A stretch of 64,000 nt of DNA, taken from NCBI RefSeq assembly GCF_018614415.1, contig NZ_JAGGOO010000144.1, forward strand, positions 1 through 64,000. The letters run 5' to 3'. This DNA is from Streptomyces sp. ISL-12. Its GTDB lineage: Bacteria > Actinomycetota > Actinomycetes > Streptomycetales > Streptomycetaceae. The position numbers and the translations under genes are program-made. Positions 51,999-61,070 of this stretch are shown here, piece by piece. Under the pieces are notes generated by a model. The model saw only the letters and a program-made list of their open reading frames with translations, was not told the origin of the DNA and ran no database searches. Every line of letters begins with the position of its first letter. The first letter of the stretch is position 1.

Positions 51999-52028
51999 GG
52001 TGTGGTGGGGCGATACCGAGAACGTCAG

Positions 52029-52256
52029 TCAGGTGGTCAGAAGGGAGTCGTCTTCGGTACGCGCTCCGGGCAGCCGGTGGCGGGCGGCGACGAGGGCGGC
52101 GTCAACGTCGCGGGTCCCGGTCGACACGCACAGCGTGTAAGCGACATCTTCCATACGCCGACGCGCCTGCTCGGTGCCGTCTTCGGCGTGCAGGGCGCGC
52201 AGCGTCTCGTACTGCTCGATGAGGTTCTTCAGCACGACGGGGTGTGCCAAGAGCAT
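52029..52256 (-). CDS. DUF5133-like small protein
   Basis: 75 residues: HPVVLKNLIEQYETLRALHA, MEDVAYTLCVSTGTRDVD and ALVAARHRLPGA. This is the DUF5133 pattern found in many Streptomyces (recognised from memory). The role is unknown. ATG 52256 has GGAGGCTCCC upstream. Confidence 0.72.
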   Translation of the reverse strand: MLLAHPVVLKNLIEQYETLRALHAEDGTEQARRRMEDVAYTLCVSTGTRDVDAALVAARHRLPGARTEDDSLLTT

Positions 52257-52382
52257 CGGGAGCCTCCCTCGTCACCATCGCTCACGTGGGTCATACACCG
52301 ACCCGTGTGCCCCGGGCCCAGGCCGCCAATCCGGTGTGTTCCCGCACTCGGCGGCCAGAAGATCCGGGGGCCAGTGTTGAGC

Positions 52383-52799
52383 TCAGTCGGTGGACAGGGC
52401 CTGGAGCAGGTCGCCGACCTTGGGGTCGGGCAGGGAGCGGGCGACGTCGGCCTGGGCGACCATGCCGACCAGGTCGTGCCCGTCGATCACCGGCAGGCGG
52501 CGCACCTTGTGTTCCGTCATGGTGCGCAGGATCTCCTCAACGTCGTCGTCGGCGCCGATGGTCACGGCCTCGCCCTGGGCCAGGTCGCCGGCGGGGCAGG
52601 CCGCGGGGTCCTTGCCCGCCCCCAAAACCTTCACGACGACGTCTCGGTCGGTCAGCACGCCCTTGAGCTTGTTGTCCCTGCCGCAGATCGGCAGGGCACC
52701 GACGCCGAGATCCTTCATCTTGCGGGCCGCGTCCAGCACCGTCTCCTCAGCACCGATGCACTCGGCCCCGCCCGTCATGATGTCCCGTGCCTTCGTCAT
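52383..52799 (-). CDS. CBS-domain pair protein
   Basis: 138 residues made of two CBS motifs: ARDIMTGGAECIGAEETVLD with GVLTDRDVVVKVLG, then VEEILRTMTEHKVRRLPVID with GMVAQADVA. CBS pairs bind adenosine nucleotides and often regulate other proteins. Here it stands alone next to signalling genes, so a stress or energy sensor is likely. ATG 52799 is the start of the domain. Confidence 0.9.
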   Translation of the reverse strand: MTKARDIMTGGAECIGAEETVLDAARKMKDLGVGALPICGRDNKLKGVLTDRDVVVKVLGAGKDPAACPAGDLAQGEAVTIGADDDVEEILRTMTEHKVRRLPVIDGHDLVGMVAQADVARSLPDPKVGDLLQALSTD

Positions 52800-53090
52800 C
52801 AGATCCACTCCCTGTGGTCGTCGGCCGTCCCTAACCACCGTGTCAGCGGACGGTCGCATTCGGTGGCTGTGGGCGTGGGTTCCCTGAAGCCCCCCGCCGT
52901 AACGCTTGCCTCGGCCCTGACCTCACCGTGCTGACAGCGGCACGCCGGCCCGACGGAGCGGTGATCCGCCTCCCTGGGACACGGGGATGCGTGGTCACAG
53001 CTTGTGACGTACTCCGGTCGGCTGGATGCTGGTACGGAACGGGGGCAGGCGTAAGGATGCCTCTGCCCGCTGCACACACTGGTGAGCGCC

Positions 53091-53435
53091 ATGACGTCTT
53101 TCACGCATCCCAGCCCTCAGTCGCTGCCGACAACGACCGATGAGCTGGTGAAGGAACTGCAGCGGGTGAGGGCGGAGAACAGACAGCTCAAGCAGGCTCT
53201 CGCCTCCCACGCCTTGGTCGACCGGGCCATCGGTGTCCTGACCGTCCTGGGCCAGATCAGCCCCAGTGACGGGTTCACGGTCCTGCGGGAAATCTCCCAG
53301 CACACCAACGTCAGACTCTCCGTCGTGGCTGAGTACCTCCTCAAACACGCGCAGGGTGCGGCTTTGCCGGGCGTTCTGCTCGGAGAGCTGCACGCGGCCC
53401 TGGCCCGCCACGCCGGCCCACGCGCCGACCCCTGA
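53091..53435 (+). CDS. ANTAR-domain protein
   Basis: 114 residues. A short coiled segment (ELVKELQRVRAENRQLKQAL) leads into an ANTAR-like three-helix domain (VDRAIGVLTVLGQISPSDGF; VLREISQHTNVRLSVVAEYL). ANTAR proteins bind RNA hairpins and act in antitermination. The start is ATG 53091; GTG 53082 would add three residues. It converges with the anti-sigma-like gene. Confidence 0.8.
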   Translation: MTSFTHPSPQSLPTTTDELVKELQRVRAENRQLKQALASHALVDRAIGVLTVLGQISPSDGFTVLREISQHTNVRLSVVAEYLLKHAQGAALPGVLLGELHAALARHAGPRADP

Positions 53436-53478
53436 GTGCAGGTGCAGGTGGCCGACTGCTTCCCGTACGAGGGCAGTG

Positions 53479-53964
53479 TCAGGCGGCAGCGCTTCCGAGG
53501 CCGGGTGCGTCCAGCAGCGCTACCCCGAAGCTGATGCGTTTGCCGACCGGCTCGCGCCGCACCTCGAAACTCTGGGCGACGGCCATGACGATCTCCAGAC
53601 CGTGTTGTCCCACCCGGCCGGCATCCGCGGCGCGGGCCACCGGCAGCACCGGATCGGAGTCCCACACCGAGACCTCCACCGTCTCCCCCGTGATGCGCAG
53701 GGACATCAGTATCGGGCCCGGTGCGTACTTACGGGCGTTGGTGACCAGCTCGCTGACCACCAACTGCGTGAGGTCCGTGGCCCGCTGCGACACCGGCAGA
53801 CCGTGCTCGGCCTGCGCCTGGGCAAGGAAGGCCGCAGCCTTGTGACGGGCTTGGGCGATGCACGGTCCGTCGCCGGCCAGCGTCACGGTGACATGTGCCG
53901 GTCGGCCGTCCAGCGCCGTCTCGTCTTCCTCCGCCGAACGTGGTCCTGCTACGGCTGCCCCCAT
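53479..53964 (-). CDS. HATPase_c anti-sigma/regulatory kinase-like protein
   Basis: 161 residues. The ATP-binding fold has LTQLVVSELVTNARKYAPG (N box), VWDSDP (G1 box) and GRVGQHGLEIV (G2 box). This is the RsbW-type class, common in Streptomyces, that phosphorylates STAS antagonists or sequesters sigma factors. A STAS gene diverges from it 145 bases away, so the two are probable partners. Confidence 0.87.
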   Translation of the reverse strand: MGAAVAGPRSAEEDETALDGRPAHVTVTLAGDGPCIAQARHKAAAFLAQAQAEHGLPVSQRATDLTQLVVSELVTNARKYAPGPILMSLRITGETVEVSVWDSDPVLPVARAADAGRVGQHGLEIVMAVAQSFEVRREPVGKRISFGVALLDAPGLGSAAA

Positions 53965-54109
53965 TTGCTCCCCCGTTCACAGTGCTCCCCGCATACCCGG
54001 GTTGCCGCATGCCATGCCACACGAGTCCGGTCATCTTCGCCACGCCGCGAAGCGGCTTCTATCGCGCCGGGTGACCCCGGCGGGGTCTGGGTGTGCCAGG
54101 ATCGCCGGC

Positions 54110-54487
54110 ATGGCGGAGGGGAAGAAGACGGGCGTCGAACGTGCCGAGCAGACTGGCCGGTTGTCGGTCGTGGCTACGGCCACCGGCGGCATCCGCGTGG
54201 TGTCACTGGCAGGGGAGATCGATCACGACTCCGGCGACACACTCCGCCGGGCGCTGGACACCCGCGATACGCGCCGCCCCCGGATCGTGGTCGATCTGCG
54301 ACAGGTCACCTTCATGGATTCCAGCGGCATCAACGTCTTCATTGCCGCTCACCGTACGGTCAGTGAGGCCGGCGGTTGGCTGCGTCTGGCCGCACCCGGC
54401 AAGGCGGTGATGCGCACGCTGAGCCTCGTCGGTGTCGACGCCGTGATCGATTGCCGCGAAACACTCCGCCAGGCGCTCAGCGACTGA
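54110..54487 (+). CDS. STAS-domain anti-sigma factor antagonist
   Basis: 125 residues. The STAS core reads IRVVSLAGEIDHDSGDTLRR, IVVDLRQVTFMDSSGINVFI and LVGVDAVIDCRETL. The DSSG motif supplies the phospho-acceptor Ser in RsbV-type antagonists. It is a likely partner of the neighbouring HATPase protein in a partner-switching module. ATG 54110 is the start. Confidence 0.9.
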   Translation: MAEGKKTGVERAEQTGRLSVVATATGGIRVVSLAGEIDHDSGDTLRRALDTRDTRRPRIVVDLRQVTFMDSSGINVFIAAHRTVSEAGGWLRLAAPGKAVMRTLSLVGVDAVIDCRETLRQALSD

Positions 54488-54560
54488 CGTCGTCGGGCTG
54501 CGGGAGCATCACGTTCAGCTGGAGGCTGGTGCCCGTATGCCGCGGTGGCGCGGGATGGTC

Positions 54561-54812
54561 TCAGGCGCCGAGTTTGTCAACGGCGTCCTGCAAAGACGCC
54601 GACAGGCGCGTCACGTCCTCCTCGGCGGGCGACGGTGTGCCAAGCCGCTCCACAAGCTCTGCGCGGGAAATCAGTACGGCTGCTCCGTGGTATTGCCCAC
54701 TGTTGAGGGCAGCCTGCTCGACTACCTGAGCCCGGCCCTCCAGGAGCACCAGGACGGAGTCGTCCGACGGGGCACCAAGGAGCTCCCGGATCAGTGACTC
54801 GTCGATCTTCAT
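54561..54812 (-). CDS. small hypothetical protein
   Basis: 83 residues: KIDESLIRELLGAPSDDSVL, VLLEGRAQVVEQAALNSG and AVLISRAELVERLG. It resembles a small conserved Streptomyces protein that I have no name for. ATG 54812 has AGGAGAGAGC upstream. It lies 82 bases downstream of the hemerythrin gene on the same strand. Confidence 0.6.
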   Translation of the reverse strand: MKIDESLIRELLGAPSDDSVLVLLEGRAQVVEQAALNSGQYHGAAVLISRAELVERLGTPSPAEEDVTRLSASLQDAVDKLGA

Positions 54813-54894
54813 ACGCTCTCTCCTACACGGTGCCGTCTGCGGACCGCTGGCCCCCGGGCCCATGGGCCCGGCCCGGGACGCCGCTGTTCCGGAC

Positions 54895-55482
54895 CTACTT
54901 GCCCATGGCTTTGCGGACGGTGTCCTTGGTGCGGTCCATGAGGGCGGCGACCGGGCCGAGGGCCATGTTCTTCGCTCCGGACTCGACGCCCGGGTGGGGT
55001 CGGGTGGGTGCCATCGCCTCGGCTGCCTTGATGGCTTTGGCCATCGCCGCGAGGTTGGTGGCGTCGGTGCTGCGGCGGATGTGGGTGAACTCGTAGCGTT
55101 CCTCGGCCCGCGCGTGCGCCTGGACGTCCCTGCGCAGCTTCAGCAGCTGGGGCATGAATTTCGGGTCGTCGGTGTCCAGCTCGTCCAGGGCGGCCAGGGT
55201 CTCCTTGGCCACCTTCTCCTCGGCGAGACGGTCCTTCACCACCTGCTCGCCACCGGGGAAACCCTTGCGGGCGAAGGGGTGGACGACCTCCTCCTCGGCG
55301 GTCTCGTGCACGGCCAGCAGGCGCACCAGACGGCGGAAGGCGTCACGGCGTTCCTCGCCCGTGGCGGCTTCGACCTCGTCGAAGAGGTTGCGGATGTCAC
55401 CGTGCTGACGCATCAGCAACGCAACGACGTCGTCGTCCTTGGCCTTGTCGTCCCCCGCGTGCGGGGTCTGCAGCTCGGACAT
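54895..55482 (-). CDS. hemerythrin HHE-domain protein
   Basis: 195 residues with the HHE cation-binding fold. The iron ligands are in LLMRQHGDIRNLFDEVE, LAVHETAEEEVVHPFA, and AHARAEERYEFTHIR. It is probably an oxygen-, iron- or NO-sensing or storage protein. It lies 12 bases after the ferritin-like gene, so they form one operon with a shared iron theme. Confidence 0.9.
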   Translation of the reverse strand: MSELQTPHAGDDKAKDDDVVALLMRQHGDIRNLFDEVEAATGEERRDAFRRLVRLLAVHETAEEEVVHPFARKGFPGGEQVVKDRLAEEKVAKETLAALDELDTDDPKFMPQLLKLRRDVQAHARAEERYEFTHIRRSTDATNLAAMAKAIKAAEAMAPTRPHPGVESGAKNMALGPVAALMDRTKDTVRKAMGK

Positions 55483-55494
55483 GTCGGCCCTTCC

Positions 55495-56694
55495 CTACTT
55501 CTCGCGCTGCGTCGGGTCAGGGTGTTCACCCTCGGACTGGACGCGGTACTCACGGCCGAACATCCCATCGTGCTCGGTCATGACCCGGTCACTCGGCGGT
55601 GCCTCGCCGCCGTGGATCTGCTCCTGCATCCGCTCGAACCGCTCGTGCGCCTCACGCACGTAGCCGGCTCCGAGCGTGGTCAGGTCCATCTGGGTGTCGA
55701 GCAATTCGCGCAGGTACCCCTTGTTCGGCTCGAACGTGAGCACGTTGGGCAGCTCGGGGGCCAGCACCGAGGCGGGGTCGCGGCCGTCGTGCCGGCGCAT
55801 CAGGTCGCAGGCGGCGTGCAGGTGCTCCAGCTCCATGTTCAGGTGCAGCTCCCAGATCGCCTTGACCTTGGGGTCGCTCTCCTGCTCCATGAAGGAGTGG
55901 TACAGGTAGCACTCGTTGTACTCGTGGTTGACCAGCTGCTCCCACCACGTCTCACCCGGGTCCACGAGGGACTCGTAGTGGGTGACGTGCTCCTCCTCGA
56001 TCAGTCCGATCTCCTGGTACAGCTGGCGGGCGATCGGCTCCATGTAGGTGGGGCCGGTGTTCATGTAGAAGTTCATGGTCTGCTGCTCCGCCGACATGAT
56101 CGTCAGCGCGTGCAGCTTCGACAGCGGGTCGGTCTGGTCCTTGGCGTACGGGTCGCGGACGTTGTCGACCGGATCGCGGTGGTGGAACCGGGTGGGCCGT
56201 CCGGGCATGACCTCGGTCAGGCCGTCGACGATCGACTCCGCCTTGCGGTGCTCGATCATCTCGTACAGGTTCGCGTACCGGTACAGGTGGTCGAAGTCCT
56301 CCAGCACACCGAACTGGTACGCCTGCTTCAGGTACGGGTCCGGCTCCATCCGCGCCACCCACGCCGTCAGGTCCACCGCGACCTGCTCGTACGCGATCGT
56401 CGTCTCCAGCACCGACGACACACCCGGGAGCAACCAGTTCACGACCTTCTGCTGCTGCGCCTCGATGTAGCGCACCCGCGCCAGCTGCCGCTTGATCTCC
56501 GGATCGACCGTGTTCCGGGCAAGCTGGTGGCTGAACAGGATCGCCTCCACCTCGATCCCGTTCATCGTGATGATCCGGCAGCGGGTGTACGGGTCGCAGT
56601 GGTCCGGATCGATCGGATCCACGTTCAGCTCACGCCAGCTGCGCAACTGACGGTCCAACGGGATACCCCGCTGCTCCAGCGGATTGAACGTCAT
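55495..56694 (-). CDS. ferritin-like di-iron protein
   Basis: 399 residues, mostly helical. Glu/His pairs typical of ferritin-like four-helix bundles occur in VRYIEAQQQKVVNW, EEEHVTHYESLV and LNMELEHLHAACD. The family is conserved in Streptomyces, but no enzymatic role is known to me. The start is ATG 56694. Joint transcription with the HHE gene suggests redox or iron stress. Confidence 0.78.
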   Translation of the reverse strand: MTFNPLEQRGIPLDRQLRSWRELNVDPIDPDHCDPYTRCRIITMNGIEVEAILFSHQLARNTVDPEIKRQLARVRYIEAQQQKVVNWLLPGVSSVLETTIAYEQVAVDLTAWVARMEPDPYLKQAYQFGVLEDFDHLYRYANLYEMIEHRKAESIVDGLTEVMPGRPTRFHHRDPVDNVRDPYAKDQTDPLSKLHALTIMSAEQQTMNFYMNTGPTYMEPIARQLYQEIGLIEEEHVTHYESLVDPGETWWEQLVNHEYNECYLYHSFMEQESDPKVKAIWELHLNMELEHLHAACDLMRRHDGRDPASVLAPELPNVLTFEPNKGYLRELLDTQMDLTTLGAGYVREAHERFERMQEQIHGGEAPPSDRVMTEHDGMFGREYRVQSEGEHPDPTQREK

Positions 56695-57243
56695 GGGCGG
56701 TGCCTCCTGAGGCCGAGGGCGGGCTTGCGCGCCGCCGGGGTACCCCGTTCTCGGGCGACGAGCGCAGACGTCGCTCCCAGTCTGCTCACCATCGCTGTTT
56801 TCCAGCCACCGCTCACGCCCACAGGCCGCATGGTTCCCCCTGGTGGGTCAACCGAACGGACCGCCCTCCACGCTATGCACATCAGCACCCCCAGCAAGGC
56901 CGATGGGCCTCACTGCGCCCTCTGGCCGCCTTTGTCGGCGGCCGGCTTCGAGCTGATGAAGGAAGCTTCACGAGCAGGGAAGTCTGGCCCGGATGCAATC
57001 GGCACGCTGGCAAGCGCCGCGGCTAACACCGCGGACAACATGTGGCTGCCCGACCCAGAGCGGAGACGAACCTGGAGCGCCTGGCGGTCGCCGAGAGGCG
57101 GGAGAACGGCAAGCCGGTGCGCGAGACGCTGGCCCGACCCACAAGCGCTCCGGCCACCACCAACCAGTTCCAACCGCCGTCCTCCGAGGATCAGCCGAAC
57201 GGTTCGGGTCTCGCGCTAACCTCCGGTGCGCTGCTCGACGGTA

Positions 57244-58674
57244 GGTTGCGTCCTTGGAAGTGGTGTACGGGTTCCCACCTGATCCGGGCGTTTGGCCCGG
57301 CGTCGGAGTGAGTGCCCGGATATGAGAACGGCCACCGGCTGATCTTTCGAGATGTCGAAGTCACGAAGGAGATCAGCACGATGACCGCACCCGACAGTCT
57401 GCCCCTGCACGCCCTCGCCGAGAACAACCTCGCCGCGGCGAGTCCCGATCTGCTGCGCGCGATGATCAAGACGTTCGCCGACGCCCTCATGTCCGCCGAG
57501 GCCGACGCCCTCTGCAACGCCGAATACGGGCAGGTCAGCGACGAAAGGGTCAACCACCGCAACGGCTATCGCCCACGTGAGTGGGACACGAGGGCCGGGA
57601 CCGTCGAGCTCGCCGTTCCCAAGCTGAGGCAGGGCAGCTACTTCCCGCACTGGCTTCTCGAGCGTCGCCGGCGTGCCGAGCAGGCCCTCATCTCGGTGGT
57701 CGCCACCGCCTACCTGCTCGGTGTCAGCACCCGTCGGGTCGAAAAGCTCGCCGAGTCCCTCGGCGTCACCCAGCTGTCGAAGTCCCAGGTCAGCGCGATG
57801 GCCAAGCACCTGGACGAACAGGTCGCCGCCTTCCGCAACCGGCCCCTGGACGCCGGCCCGTACTCGTTAGTGTGGGTCGACGCACTGACCCAGAAGGTCC
57901 GGGAAGACGGCCGCATCATCAACGTCCACGCGCTGATCGCGGTCGGCGTCAACGCCGACGGACACCGCGAGATCCTCGGCATCGACGTCGCCACCGCCGA
58001 GGACGGCGCCGGCTGGCTCGCCTTCCTGCGCTCGCTGATCGCCCGCGGCCTGTCCGGCGTCCAGCTCGTCATCTCCGACGCCCACGCCGGTCTCGTCGAC
58101 GCGATCGGTGCCGTTCTGCCCGGCTCGTCGTGGCAGCGATGCCGGACCCACTACGCCAGAAACCTGCTGAGCCAGGTCCCCAAATCGGCCCAGCCCTGGG
58201 TGGCGACCCTGCTGCGGACCGTCTTCGAACAGCCCGACACCGACGCCGTGAAGGCCCAGATGCGGCATGTCCTGAAAGCGCTGGAGGCCAAGTTCCCCAA
58301 GGCCGCAGCCCACTTGGACGCCGCACAGCACGACCTGCTGGCCTTCACCGCCTTCCCGCGCGAGATCTGGCGGCAGATCTGGTCGAACAACCCGCAAGAG
58401 CGGCTGAACAAGGAGATCCGCCGCCGCACCGACGTGGTCGGCATCTTCCCCGACCGCACCGCCGTCATCCGGCTCGTCGGCGCGGTCCTGGCCGAGCAGA
58501 ACGACGAGTGGACCGAGGCCCGCCGCTACATGGGCCGCGAACTCCTCGCCAAGGCCCGCCTCCACCCGATCGAGTCAGAAACCGACGAGACTGCCCTGCC
58601 CACCGAACTCACCGCACAGCCTCAAAACGAGATCACCGAGTGGCCGTCGATACACCACTCCAGCGGACGTGACC
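57244..58674 (+). mobile_element. IS256-family insertion sequence, 1431 bp, complete
   Basis: The ends form imperfect inverted repeats of 24 bases (18 identical): GGTTGCGTCCTTGGAAGTGGTGTA on the left (shown only as ends GGTTGCGTCC and AGTGGTGTA) and its counterpart on the right. The 8-mer CGACGGTA flanks it on both sides (57236-57243 and 58675-58682), an intact target duplication, so insertion is fairly recent. It carries one transposase gene. Confidence 0.9.
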
Positions 58675-58709
58675 CGACGGTATTCCGGGGTCTGCGGGCT
58701 TCGGCGTGA
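57381..58709 (+). CDS. IS256-family transposase
   Basis: 442 residues of the Mutator-like transposase family. The catalytic DDE set is suggested by LVWVDALTQKVRE, LVISDAHAGLVDAI and NNPQERLNKEIRRRTDVVGI; QRCRTHYARNLL is the usual CxxH region. ATG 57381 has AAGGAG about 10 bases upstream; the frame is open earlier from 57312. The reading frame has no stop inside the element and runs 35 bases past the right end into the transporter pseudogene, so the last residues come from the host. Confidence 0.93.
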   Translation: MTAPDSLPLHALAENNLAAASPDLLRAMIKTFADALMSAEADALCNAEYGQVSDERVNHRNGYRPREWDTRAGTVELAVPKLRQGSYFPHWLLERRRRAEQALISVVATAYLLGVSTRRVEKLAESLGVTQLSKSQVSAMAKHLDEQVAAFRNRPLDAGPYSLVWVDALTQKVREDGRIINVHALIAVGVNADGHREILGIDVATAEDGAGWLAFLRSLIARGLSGVQLVISDAHAGLVDAIGAVLPGSSWQRCRTHYARNLLSQVPKSAQPWVATLLRTVFEQPDTDAVKAQMRHVLKALEAKFPKAAAHLDAAQHDLLAFTAFPREIWRQIWSNNPQERLNKEIRRRTDVVGIFPDRTAVIRLVGAVLAEQNDEWTEARRYMGRELLAKARLHPIESETDETALPTELTAQPQNEITEWPSIHHSSGRDPTVFRGLRASA

Positions 58710-59157
58710 GTCTGCTCGACGGCGGAGCGGTGAGTCTGGTGACCGTGGCAGCGTGTTACTCGGTCCCCGACGGGCTGTCCAGTGCGGCGCGGATGAAGAA
58801 GGCCCGTACGTATTCGGTGTGTGGGGCGCCGCCGGCGTGGCGAGCACCCTTCCGTGGTCCTCGGCTACAGGTGGTCGGCGGCTTCTCCCCTGCGGTGACC
58901 GTGGAGGCGGCCGGAGCCATCCTCGCGGTGATCGCCGACACAATGTTCCCGAGGCGTTCTGGGACGCCCACCTGGCTATCGGCCTGACATCGTCAGTGGC
59001 TTCCTGGTCTCCTTCGCCTCCTCCCACACCTGACGGCGCCCCCGGAGCCGGCCAAGTCCGCTGCCGGAGGCGACGGACTCGTCGACCTGGAAGCCGGACC
59101 CTGTGTCGGCGGGCGAGGTCGCCGAACGTAGACGAGTAGGGCCGTCGACGTTTGTGG

Positions 59158-59391
59158 TCAGCTCTGGGATTGCTGACGAGATTTGCGCGCGTGCCGGACG
59201 AATACCTCACCGAGGCTGCCGACGAACATACCCAGCGAACCCAGCACGAACAGCCACAGGGCCACCCGCTCCAAGCTGGGGAACAGGAAACACACGCTGC
59301 CGACCAGGAACGCCGTGTTACCGAACCCACCGATGATCAAGTGAATGAACGGAAAGTCCTGGAGCAGGTACCGCTCGAGTCGGGGCAGCAC
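59158..59391 (-). CDS. YrhK-like small membrane protein
   Basis: 77 residues with two hydrophobic segments. The motif FGNTAFLVGSVCFLFPSLER followed by VALWLFVLGSLGMFVGSL is the YrhK pattern. Function is unknown. A basic C-terminus (RHARKSRQQSQS) ends it. The start is ATG 59391. Confidence 0.72.
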   Translation of the reverse strand: MLPRLERYLLQDFPFIHLIIGGFGNTAFLVGSVCFLFPSLERVALWLFVLGSLGMFVGSLGEVFVRHARKSRQQSQS

Positions 59392-59574
59392 GCCATCATC
59401 CCTTCCAGTGCCGAATCATCCAGTGACTGCATGAGGCTGTGGGGTACGCCCAAAACAGCGCGGCAAACACCCGACACCATGCCGCCCCGGCTTCTGGCGA
59501 TCACGGTACGTCTTCGCTCGCCAGCGGTTCTGCCCGCGGTCGCAGCATCACCGCCCGCGTCGTACACAAGTCGT

Positions 59575-59759
59575 ATGAGCAATCACGACGAACTCCACCG
59601 ACCCGGCGAGATCGTGCCGACCTCCGGAATTACGAATGCGACTGCGGACAACACCACGAGTACAGCACCGACGTCAAAGGCCACCGGTTCCCGCCGCTGC
59701 ACGACGCCTGCACCGGCAGCGGTTGGAAATTGAAGGCCCCTTCCCATCCCAACCCCTGA
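59575..59759 (+). pseudogene. frameshifted small zinc-ribbon-like protein
   Basis: The first 19 residues (MSNHDELHRPGEIVPTSGI) are in one frame and the conserved rest (YECDCGQHHEYSTDVKGHRF, then PPLHDACTGSGWKL) is in the next. The shift lies near 59629. Cys and His residues suggest a small metal-binding fold. Either a real frameshift or a sequencing error would explain this. After it, 59760-60089 shows nothing that I can name. Confidence 0.5.
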
Positions 59760-60089
59760 CCTCAGGGCGCCCCGGGGGCTCGCCCGGTCAGATTCCCAAC
59801 AGCGGCACCGCTCTCGGGTCCACGTCGGGACGTGTAGCTGGTACCAGTACGTATTCGTGGTGGGAGCTATTCCTCGTTACGCGGCAGCGAAGCGGGGCTG
59901 TCGGCTCCAGGTGCTGGGTCGCGAACGCTGCCTGGGAGCCCAGGGACGAGGCAAGCAGCCACCACGGCGGCCATGGGCGCGGCTCTCCGGATGTTGAGCA
60001 GCCCGATCGTGAGGGAGGCGGATGCGCCAAAGGCGGTGAGGGGCAGTTCAGGCGACGGTACGCAAGCGGCGCGGGCACGAGTGGGCCTG

Positions 60090-60555
60090 TCACTCTCCGG
60101 GAGGCCGGTTGAGGTGCTCCTGTACTGCTCCGATGTACTGGTTGAGTGCATCGCGAGCGGGTTCGAATGCGCTTTCCGGGGGGTCCTGTTGCCATGTACG
60201 CGGGGCTTCTTGAGCAACGATTTCAAACGCACGAGGTCGTCGGACTGCAGGAGGTCACTCTCCGCCAGTTCGACCCAAGGGGCCGTATCGAGGACGGAGG
60301 CCCCCGGAGCGTGCCTGATGGCATCGATGAACCGCGTCAGGATGTGGTTCCCCGCTGCGGGCCGGTGCGGAATCGTGTGGCTTGGCTCAACGCGTGTTCG
60401 GCGTGTCCGACGAACGCGATGGCAGCCTCACGGACGTGGGTCTTCCTCCGCTGCTCGCGGGGAGACGTAGCGGCTACTTCGGCCGCGTGTCGGGCGGCAG
60501 GTCGGGTCCGGCCACGGGTGTGGTGAGCATCGGCTCGGGCAGCGGTCCACGTCAT
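60090..60555 (-). pseudogene. possible decayed gene of unknown function
   Basis: Read leftward, three frame pieces give protein-like text: REAAIAFVGHAEHALSQATR, then APGASVLDTAPWVELAESDL with LQSDDLVRLKSLLKK, then PESAFEPARDALNQYIGAVQ ending at a stop at 60090. Composition is like real coding DNA, but two frameshifts are needed. I do not recognise the family. Confidence 0.4.
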
Positions 60556-60622
60556 GCGATCATGCCTTCCACACGGCGCTCCGGCCGCATGTCCGCCGGC
60601 GCGGTACGCCTGCAGGGAGCGT

Positions 60623-60832
60623 TCAGGTCCGGACTGTCCAGACTTCCGGGCCTCCGCCGCGCCACTCGATCAGTTCCGACGTGTCCACGTCGATGTCCTC
60701 CAGCCCCGCCCGCCGCAGGAACTCCGCAACGTCCCGCGGTCCGTAGGCGAGGCCCAGGATCTCACCGTCCGCACGGACCCGGCGGCCGCCGCTCGGCGAC
60801 GGCCGGCCCACCACCACAGGACGCTTGGCCAT
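60623..60832 (-). CDS. small conserved hypothetical protein
   Basis: 69 residues: AKRPVVVGRPSPSGGRRVRA, DGEILGLAYGPRDVAEFLRR and AGLEDIDVDTSELIEWRGG. It resembles a small Streptomyces family seen near stress genes; no function is known to me. ATG 60832 is the start, with TGGAGTAATGG upstream. The 60833-61070 interval has no gene that I can support. Confidence 0.62.
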   Translation of the reverse strand: MAKRPVVVGRPSPSGGRRVRADGEILGLAYGPRDVAEFLRRAGLEDIDVDTSELIEWRGGGPEVWTVRT

Positions 60833-61070
60833 TACTCCAGGATCTGCCCGCCCTGGCGTATCCGCACCTCGCTCGAGCAGCACGCTTCCCTGCTGGAGTG
60901 GGCCGCTCAGGGACAGCCGCCTGTGCTGGCCGACCGCTGCCATGGGCTGGTGAGCCCGTCCTTACCCGGCACCTGGCGGGCGGATCTCATCGACGACGTC
61001 CCTTGATCGAGCCTGCCACTCGTGCGGACCGCACGGTCAGACTGCCATGGGGGGAGCCTCCTGCTCAGCG

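Larger units (their letters stand above)
56938..59033 (+). pseudogene. ZIP-type metal transporter gene, split by an IS256 element and frameshifted
   Basis: Left part: FELMKEASRAGKSGPDAIG, TLASAAANTADNMWL, then in another frame SGLALTSGALLDG up to 57243. Right part from 58675: IPGSAGFGVSLLDGGAVSLV and VPDGLSSAARMKKA, then shifted frames with FSPAVTVEAAGAILAVIADT and finally GFLVSFASSH and a stop. Joining the flanks at the duplicated 8-mer restores GALLDGIPGSAGFGVSLLDG in one frame, as in ZIP/ZupT-like permeases. Several extra frameshifts show that the gene is dead beyond the insertion. Confidence 0.7.
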
